Assembly (NCBI GenBank): GCA_937871705.1
Contig: CALMOO010000635.1
Span: 1 to 9,185 of the forward strand
Length of the DNA stretch: 9,185 nucleotides
Reading direction: 5' to 3'
From: an uncultured Hymenobacter sp.
GTDB lineage: Bacteria > Bacteroidota > Bacteroidia > Cytophagales > Hymenobacteraceae
Position 1 is the first letter of the stretch; each line of letters begins with the position of its first letter. Shown here piece after piece: positions 1 to 5,361 of this stretch. A program made the position numbers and the translations under genes. The notes under the pieces are model-generated. The model had not been told where the DNA came from, made no database searches, and worked only from the letters and a program-made list of their open reading frames with translations.

Positions 1-803
1 ACGCTACCCTCACGCTGCCCACCGGTGAAAGCGGCGCCCTGGGCCGACGCAGCGTGTGCGCCGAGTACCTCTACTATAACCCCAACGGCACTATTCAGCC
101 CATTGCCCACACAGTGGCCGGCCTGAGCGTGCCGCCTCGCAAAGGCGCTACCCCCCCTCCGCCGCGTCGCCCGCCGGTGGCTTCGCCAGTCACGCTCCCG
201 CCGGCTAGCACCGGCGTCACCTTAACCGAAAACACGCAGCCCCGGCCCACGCAGTGGTCCGGCACCCCGGTTTTTAGCACCATGCCTGACCCGGCCACGG
301 TGGCCCTAGACAACCTCAGCTTCAACCACGGCCCAGGCGTTACCAGCCTCGGTCAAACTTTTGAGGTGAAGGCTGACTGCCGGCTGACACGACTAGACCT
401 GTTTGGGGGCGATGGCTTCAGCACGGATGCCAAGCAACCTGTTGCCTTAGCCCTCTATGACCTCGGGCCGGCTGACGGCCTCGCCGCCGACGCGTCCGCT
501 TATGCAGCTGGTACCAATTTGCTAGGTGCCGCCAACGGGCTGATTTTCAACTACACACCTCAGGCCGCCGGAATACTACAATTCGACTTTGCCGCCGCCA
601 ACCAGGTCACGCTAAAGGCCGGGCATCGCTACGTTTTGGAGCTTCAGGGCGCGGCGAAGTCGGCGCCATTGTTTTGGCGGGTGAGCCGCCAGGATACCTA
701 CGCCGGCGGGAGCGCTTACCAAAATAGGCAGCCCGTGCTGCTCAACGACAAGCGCGGCTACGACTTTGCCCTGGCTGTGTATGGCGTTGCCCTGGCAAAT
801 TGA
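1..803 (+). CDS. GH43 family glycosidase, C-terminal part (5' end outside window) with beta-sandwich tail domain
   Basis: The reading frame is open from the window edge (first full codon at position 3). The GTG at 54 is internal: the codons before it encode a segment ending LGRRS that runs straight into VCAEYLYYNPNGTIQPI. That stretch matches the end of a GH43 catalytic domain and aligns with the equivalent segment of the GH43 gene at 3866 (RSV, then L, F/Y, G, T/S, I, about 17 residues apart). So the gene is the 3' end of a secreted arabinofuranosidase/xylosidase-type enzyme; its catalytic residues lie upstream. After this come a proline-rich linker (about 141-251) and a roughly 170-residue tail (about 291-803). 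The tail contains LDLFGGDGFS, a VALALYDLG strand, an AGHRYVLELQG strand, FWRVSRQDTYAGGSAY, and a final YDFALAVYG strand. This pattern recalls choice-of-anchor or carbohydrate-binding beta-sandwich domains, but I cannot assign a family. There is no T9SS-type sorting tail. GH43 membership is fairly sure; substrate is not. Confidence 0.75.
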   Translation, partial: ATLTLPTGESGALGRRSVCAEYLYYNPNGTIQPIAHTVAGLSVPPRKGATPPPPRRPPVASPVTLPPASTGVTLTENTQPRPTQWSGTPVFSTMPDPATVALDNLSFNHGPGVTSLGQTFEVKADCRLTRLDLFGGDGFSTDAKQPVALALYDLGPADGLAADASAYAAGTNLLGAANGLIFNYTPQAAGILQFDFAAANQVTLKAGHRYVLELQGAAKSAPLFWRVSRQDTYAGGSAYQNRQPVLLNDKRGYDFALAVYGVALAN

Positions 804-901
804 CTTTCAACTCTTATCACGGCGGATTGCTGCGGCTATATAGCTACCCAAGCTATTCCTAGGTCCTTAGCAGCCATCGCTACCCCTTGAAACGCAACCT
901 T

Positions 902-2209
902 ATGAACAACTACCTTGCCCAGGTACGGAGTGGCAAAAGCGTCGTCCTGGCTATTGCTTGCCTACTTGCCGTAGGTGCCGGCCCTAGCTTCGGCCAGCGG
1001 CCTAGCCCGCCGAAGAAGCCCGCGAACACGGCGGCCTTTTACACAAATACCTACCCCAATTTGCTCCGCGAAGCGGGCTACAGCCAAGCTGATATTGACC
1101 AAAAAGTAGCCCAGGCCTACCATGACGTGTTCGAAGGTCCCAATAAGGTGTACTTTGAGGTGGGCGACTCGATGGCCTACGTGTCGGATGTGAAAAACCA
1201 GGATGCCCGCACCGAAGGCCTTTCCTACGGCATGATGGTGGCTGTGCAGCTTAACAAAAAGGAAGTGTTTGACCGCCTCTGGCGCTGGTCGAAGAAGAAT
1301 TTGCAGCACCAAAGTGGCCCGTTGGAAGGCTACTTCGCCTGGAGTTTTAACACCACTACGATGAAGCTCAATTCGGAGGGGCCCGCTTCGGATGGTGAAC
1401 TGTACTTTGTGACCGACTTGCTCTTTGCCGCCAACCGCTGGGGCAATAGCACGGGCATCAACTACTACCAGGAAGCCCGCCGCATCCTGGACGCTTCGTG
1501 GAAAAAGGATGGCACTGGCGACGTGCATAACTTGTTTAATACCAAACGCAAGCAGATAAGCTTTGTGCCGGTCGGCGATATGTATAACTGGACCGACCCG
1601 TCGTACCACCTGCCGGCTTTTCTGGAAGTGTGGGCCGAGTACGCCAAGGATGGGCACGCGCAGTTTTACCGCGACTGCGCCGATACGTCACGCGTGTTTC
1701 TGCACTGCGCCTGCGCCGCGCCCACCGGACTCAACTACGTCTACACCGAGTGTAGCGGCCAGCCCGACACTATTCGGTGGGCGCCGGCTGCCTTTCGCTA
1801 CGACTCGTGGCGCGTGCCCATGAACATTGCCATGGACTACGTGTGGTTTGGCAAAGACCGCCGCTGGCAGCAGCAGTATGCGCAGCGCTTCCAGGGTTTT
1901 CTGCGCACCAAGGGCCTCAACACCTTCGAAGACCAATTCAATGTGGACGGCTCGCGGCCCGACTTTATACTGCCGGCTGGCAAGGTGAAGAAGCTGCGGC
2001 ACTCATTGGGCCTAGTGGCTACATCGGCTGCAGCCTCACTCATGCGCCCGGCCGCGCCCAAACTGGATTTCGTGCATGCCCTCTGGAATGCCAAGCTAGC
2101 GCCTTACGAAGACGGCTACTTTGACCCGTACTACGACGGCCTGCTGTACCTGTTCAGCCTGATGCACCTGAGCGGCAAGTACCAGGTGATAAAGCCCCAA
2201 ACGCATTAA
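902..2209 (+). CDS. GH8 reducing-end xylose-releasing exo-oligoxylanase (Rex-like), secreted
   Basis: Probably removes single xylose units from the reducing end of xylo-oligosaccharides (EC 3.2.1.156 type). From the ATG the protein has 435 residues. It opens with a signal peptide (basic n-region, hydrophobic VVLAIACLLAVGAG, likely cleavage before Q in SFG-QRP). The (alpha/alpha)6-barrel GH8 signatures follow in order: TEGLSYGMM with the likely general acid Glu105; GPASDGELYFVTDLL; MYNWTDPSYHLPAF; and YDSWRVPMNIAMDYVWFG with Asp301 as the likely general base, by analogy with the Glu/Asp pair of the Bacillus halodurans enzyme. VHALW and a C-terminal YYDGLLYLFSLMHLSGKY complete the fold. Length is normal for the family plus signal peptide. 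An in-frame TTG at 887 would add five residues (MKRNL); I prefer the ATG at 902, but either is compatible with export. An unusual feature is four cysteines in 25 residues just before the base motif. The next gene starts 15 bp downstream, so co-transcription is likely. Endoglucanase activity is less likely given the Rex-like motifs. Confidence 0.88.
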   Translation: MNNYLAQVRSGKSVVLAIACLLAVGAGPSFGQRPSPPKKPANTAAFYTNTYPNLLREAGYSQADIDQKVAQAYHDVFEGPNKVYFEVGDSMAYVSDVKNQDARTEGLSYGMMVAVQLNKKEVFDRLWRWSKKNLQHQSGPLEGYFAWSFNTTTMKLNSEGPASDGELYFVTDLLFAANRWGNSTGINYYQEARRILDASWKKDGTGDVHNLFNTKRKQISFVPVGDMYNWTDPSYHLPAFLEVWAEYAKDGHAQFYRDCADTSRVFLHCACAAPTGLNYVYTECSGQPDTIRWAPAAFRYDSWRVPMNIAMDYVWFGKDRRWQQQYAQRFQGFLRTKGLNTFEDQFNVDGSRPDFILPAGKVKKLRHSLGLVATSAAASLMRPAAPKLDFVHALWNAKLAPYEDGYFDPYYDGLLYLFSLMHLSGKYQVIKPQTH

Positions 2210-2224
2210 TTACGAAGGTTAGCC

Positions 2225-3796
2225 ATGAAGAACTACTTGTTGCTACTACTGACTGGATTGGGTCTTTTGGGGCCCGCGGCGTGGGCTCAGGGTACCTCGG
2301 CTCATAATCCGATTGTGTATGCCGATGTGCCGGATATGTCCATGATTCGTGTGGGGAAAACCTACTACATGAGCAGCACCACCATGCACATGAGCCCGGG
2401 GGTGCCCATCATGAAATCGACGGACCTAGTGAACTGGAAGCTGGTGAGCTATGCCTACGACACCCTAGCCAACGTCGATGCCATGGCGCTTGCTAACGGC
2501 AAGAGCACCTACGGGCGCGGCTCGTGGGCGAGCAGCCTGCGCTACCACCAGGGCACGTACTACGTCAGCACGTTTGCCCAGACCACGGGCAAAACCCACG
2601 TGTATTCCACCAAAAACATTGAAAAAGGGCCCTGGAAGGCGGTTTCCTTCCAGCCGAGTTTGCACGACCATTCGCTGTTTTTCGACGATGATGGCCGCGT
2701 GTACATGGTATACAGCTCGGGTAAGCTCCAACTGGCTGAACTCACTGCCGACGTATCGGGCCTAAAGCCGGGCACTACCCCCCAGGTTATCATCGAGAAT
2801 GCCAGCGCCCCTGCCGGCTCCAACATCAACCTGCCGGCCGAAGGCTCGCAGCTTTTCAAGATAAACGGCAAGTACTACCTGTTCAACATTGCTTGGCCCC
2901 GCGATGGGATGCGGACGGTCATTGTGCACCGGGCCGATAAAATAACGGGTCCTTACGAGGGCCGGGTGGCGCTGCAAGACTTGGGTGTGGCCCAGGGCGG
3001 CCTCATCGACACGCCCGACGGCAAGTGGTATTCCTATTTATTCCGCGATTTTGGGGCGGTGGGCCGCATCCCGTACTTGGTGCCAGTGCAGTGGAAAGAT
3101 GGCTGGCCGGTGCTGGGCAGCCCGGCGGGCAAAGTACCCGAAACGCTACCCCTACCCCCCAATAAAAGCCTGATTCCCGCCCTGGTGGCCTCCGACGAGT
3201 TTACGCGCCAGGCGGGTGAGCCAGCCTTACCCCTGGTCTGGCAGTGGAACCACAACCCCGACAACAAGCTCTGGTCCGTAACTAAGCGCCCTGGCTACCT
3301 GCGCCTCCAAACTGAGCGCGTCGCTCCGTCGTTTTTGCTGGCTCGCAACACATTGACCCAGCGCACCATCGGGCCGGTGTGTGCTGGCACAACGGCCTTG
3401 GACGTGGCGCACCTGCAACCCGGTGACTTTGCCGGCCTCGGTGTGTTGCAAAAGCGCTACGGCCTGGTAGGCGTGCAAGCCAGCCAAGGCGCGAAAGCCA
3501 TCGTGATGGTCAGCGCTGAGTCGGAAAAGCCGGTCGAGTTGCAGCGCCTACCCCTCACGCAAGACAAGGTGTATTTTAAAATCGAGTGCGATTTCAAGGA
3601 GCGGAAAGACGTCGCCACCTTCTTCTACAGCCTCGATGGTAAAGCCTGGAAACCAGTGGGCGGGCCGCTCAAAATGGCCTATACGCTGCCGCATTTCATG
3701 GGCTACCGATTTAGTCTCTTCAACTACGCCACTCAGTCAGCGGGCGGGTACGCCGATTTCGACTATTTCCGCATAGAAGACCACCTGACGAAGTAA
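2225..3796 (+). CDS. GH43 beta-xylosidase / alpha-L-arabinofuranosidase with C-terminal concanavalin-like domain, secreted
   Basis: Predicted to release xylose and/or arabinose from xylo-oligosaccharides or arabinoxylan fragments by the inverting GH43 mechanism. The protein has 523 residues. A signal peptide ends AWA-QG (cleavage after residue 21). The five-bladed propeller covers about residues 25-315, with the three expected acidic residues: Asp37 in ADVPDMSMIRVG (general base), Asp148 in LHDHSLFFDDDGRVY (pKa modulator), and Glu206 in PAEGSQLFKINGKYYL (general acid). Residues about 318-520 form a beta-sandwich of the GH43_C2 type (starts SDEFTRQ, contains WQWNHNPDNKLWSV, ends YADFDYFRIE), which in related xylosidases helps close the active site. 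The ATG is 15 bp after the GH8 stop and is preceded by a weak GAAGG at 2214-2218, six bases upstream. The split between xylosidase and arabinofuranosidase activity cannot be read from sequence. Family assignment is strong. Confidence 0.9.
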   Translation: MKNYLLLLLTGLGLLGPAAWAQGTSAHNPIVYADVPDMSMIRVGKTYYMSSTTMHMSPGVPIMKSTDLVNWKLVSYAYDTLANVDAMALANGKSTYGRGSWASSLRYHQGTYYVSTFAQTTGKTHVYSTKNIEKGPWKAVSFQPSLHDHSLFFDDDGRVYMVYSSGKLQLAELTADVSGLKPGTTPQVIIENASAPAGSNINLPAEGSQLFKINGKYYLFNIAWPRDGMRTVIVHRADKITGPYEGRVALQDLGVAQGGLIDTPDGKWYSYLFRDFGAVGRIPYLVPVQWKDGWPVLGSPAGKVPETLPLPPNKSLIPALVASDEFTRQAGEPALPLVWQWNHNPDNKLWSVTKRPGYLRLQTERVAPSFLLARNTLTQRTIGPVCAGTTALDVAHLQPGDFAGLGVLQKRYGLVGVQASQGAKAIVMVSAESEKPVELQRLPLTQDKVYFKIECDFKERKDVATFFYSLDGKAWKPVGGPLKMAYTLPHFMGYRFSLFNYATQSAGGYADFDYFRIEDHLTK

Positions 3797-3826
3797 TCGT
3801 TTTGGCAGGGCACCCCACCAGAACGA
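3797..3826. other. Possible intercistronic hairpin between the two complete GH43 genes
   Basis: Immediately after the TAA, TCGTTTTGG (3797-3805) can pair with CCAGAACGA (3818-3826), giving a 9-bp stem with one U-G pair and a 12-nt loop. No T tract follows, so it is not a good intrinsic terminator; it may protect or process the mRNA, or be chance. The remaining 39 bases up to the next ATG hold nothing recognisable. Confidence 0.3.
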
Positions 3827-3865
3827 ATATCCTTACCCCACCCTCACATCAAGAAGCAAAACCCG

Positions 3866-5218
3866 ATGCGCAATAGAAAGCTTTACTGGCTGCTGGCGGC
3901 ACTGACATTCATCTGCTTGCAGTCCGCCCACGCTCAGAATCCGTTTATTACCAACCAGTTTACGGCGGACCCCACAGCTAGGGTATTCGGCGACCGAGTG
4001 TACGTGTACCCTTCCCATGATATTCGGGCCACCCCAGGACGCGGGCGTGTCGGCTGGTTTGTCATGGAAGACTATCACGTCTTCTCGTCGGCCAACCTTA
4101 CCAACTGGACCGACCACGGCGTCATCGTCACCCAAAACAAAGTGCCGTGGGTGAAGCCCGACAGCTACAGCATGTGGGCGCCGGACTGCATTTTTCGGAA
4201 CGGCAAGTACTATTTCTACTTCCCCAGCACGCCCAAAGACACTACTAACGGCAAAGGTTTTACGATAGGGGTAGCGGTGGCCGACAAGCCCATCGGGCCG
4301 TTTGTGCCGCAGCCGACTTCCATCAAAGGGGTGCGTGGCATCGACCCCAACGTGTTTATCGACAAAGACGGCCAGGCCTATCTCTACTGGTCGCAGGGCA
4401 ACATTTACGGCGCCAAGCTGAAGGAGAACATGCTAGAGCTGGCTTCTGAGCCCAAAACTCTGGGCGAGCTGCCTACTAAAGGCTTGAAGGAAGGCCCGTA
4501 CCTATTTGAGCGCAAGGGAATTTATTACCTGACGTATCCGCACGTCGAGAACAAGACCGAGCGCCTCGAATACGCCACCAGCACCAGTCCGCTAGGACCG
4601 TTCACGGTGAAAGGCGTGATTATGGACGAGTCGCCGACCGGCTGCTGGACCAACCACCACTCCTTGTTGCAATTCAAAAACCAGTGGTACTTGTTTTACC
4701 ACCACAACGACTTGTCGCCGAAATTCGACAAGAACCGCTCGGTTAGAATCGACAGCTTATCCTTCGCTGCCGACGGCTCGATTCGAAAAGTGACGCCCAC
4801 CCTGCGCGGCGTCGGCCTGACCGATGCACGCCAAAAAATTCAGCTGGACCGCTACAGCCGCTTGAGCGAGCAGGGCGCGGCCATTGCCTTTCTGGACACG
4901 GCCAACACATTTCAAGGCTGGAAAACCGTCTTCGCCGGCAACTCCGGCTGGGTTCAGTACAACGGGGTAGCGTTTGGGGCGCAAAAGCCAAAAACTGTTT
5001 TGCTTCGGGGCGCATCTAGTGCCGGCGCCACCCTCCAAATCCGGTTAGATAATGCGGCGGGGCCTGTCATTGCAGAGGTAACTGTGCCGAAAGGCAGCGC
5101 TTGGCAAGATATCAAGGCCCCTGTACTAGCCTTCAAGCCCGGTACGCACGCGCTGTTTGTAGCACCGAAATCCAAAACGGGAGCCGCTGTGGAGGTAGAC
5201 TGGGTGCGCTTTGAGTAA
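3866..5218 (+). CDS. GH43 glycosidase with C-terminal CBM6-like domain, secreted
   Basis: Likely an arabinofuranosidase or beta-xylosidase acting on arabinoxylan or its oligosaccharides. The protein has 450 residues. The signal peptide (MRNRK, then a hydrophobic stretch) ends AHA-QN, cleaved after residue 24. The propeller covers about residues 25-320 with Asp35 in NQFTADPTARVFGDRVYVYP (general base), Asp160 in VRGIDPNVFIDKDGQAYLYW (pKa modulator) and Glu209 in GLKEGPYLFERKGIYYLTY (general acid). A TNHHSLLQF motif (His264/265) fits the conserved metal-site histidine, and RSVRIDSLSFAADGSIRKV ends the catalytic domain. Residues about 325-450 resemble a CBM6 beta-sandwich: GWVQYNGVAFG, GSAWQDI and a terminal VEVDWVRFE. 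CBM6 modules commonly bind xylan or its chain ends. It follows the other GH43 gene by 69 bp and is probably in the same transcript; a palindrome spans its stop codon. Bacteroidota relatives with this start motif are usually annotated simply as family 43 hydrolases, so exact specificity is open. Confidence 0.88.
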   Translation: MRNRKLYWLLAALTFICLQSAHAQNPFITNQFTADPTARVFGDRVYVYPSHDIRATPGRGRVGWFVMEDYHVFSSANLTNWTDHGVIVTQNKVPWVKPDSYSMWAPDCIFRNGKYYFYFPSTPKDTTNGKGFTIGVAVADKPIGPFVPQPTSIKGVRGIDPNVFIDKDGQAYLYWSQGNIYGAKLKENMLELASEPKTLGELPTKGLKEGPYLFERKGIYYLTYPHVENKTERLEYATSTSPLGPFTVKGVIMDESPTGCWTNHHSLLQFKNQWYLFYHHNDLSPKFDKNRSVRIDSLSFAADGSIRKVTPTLRGVGLTDARQKIQLDRYSRLSEQGAAIAFLDTANTFQGWKTVFAGNSGWVQYNGVAFGAQKPKTVLLRGASSAGATLQIRLDNAAGPVIAEVTVPKGSAWQDIKAPVLAFKPGTHALFVAPKSKTGAAVEVDWVRFE

Positions 5219-5246
5219 GCCAGCCCGGCCGGCCGGGCTGGCTTAC
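5215..5246. repeat. Perfect 32-bp palindrome overlapping the GH43 stop codon
   Basis: The half-site GTAAGCCAGCCCGGCC (5215-5230) is followed directly by its exact reverse complement (5231-5246). In RNA it would fold into a very stable GC-rich hairpin (about 14 bp with a 4-nt loop). The TAA at 5216-5218 lies inside the left arm. No run of T follows, so it is not a textbook intrinsic terminator; a transcript-stabilising or pausing hairpin, or a weak terminator between GH43 and GH3, fits better. The following 115 bases to the GH3 ATG hold only a short GGTTTAAACC palindrome (5276-5285) and a T-rich leader. Confidence 0.85.
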
Positions 5247-5361
5247 TGCTGGTAATGATGCTGTTGCTTAGCACCGGTTTAAACCACAACTTCCCTTCTT
5301 TCTTCAGGATGCATTTGAGGTAAGAAGCTGATTGACATTCATTTTTCCTGTTTTCTTTTCT

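Noticed and set aside
54..803. A complete gene starting at the GTG at position 54
   Set aside because: The frame is open upstream to the window edge and the upstream codons continue a GH43 motif that runs through the GTG, so the gene is truncated by the window rather than starting there.
829..874. Small hairpins before GH8 (GCTATATAGC at 835-844; ATAGCT/AGCAT-like pairing 840-856; GCTGC/GCAGC at 829-874)
   Set aside because: Stems are only 5-6 bp, overlap one another and have no T tract or known motif; chance is a sufficient explanation.
959..961. Lipobox in the GH8 signal peptide (LAIAC), making it a lipoprotein
   Set aside because: The residue at -3 is Ala rather than Leu, and the Cys is followed by more hydrophobic core (LLAVGAG), with a better signal peptidase I site after SFG.
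962..1657. Long reverse-strand reading frame (231 codons) inside the GH8 gene
   Set aside because: It is fully overlapped by a gene with clear GH8 catalytic motifs, and its translation has no recognisable domain; high-GC codon bias easily keeps an antisense frame open.
5332..5361. TTG start for GH3 ten codons upstream
   Set aside because: The added residues (MTFIFPVFFS) are hydrophobic and would precede the MK n-region of a normal signal peptide; the ATG at 5362 is the better start.
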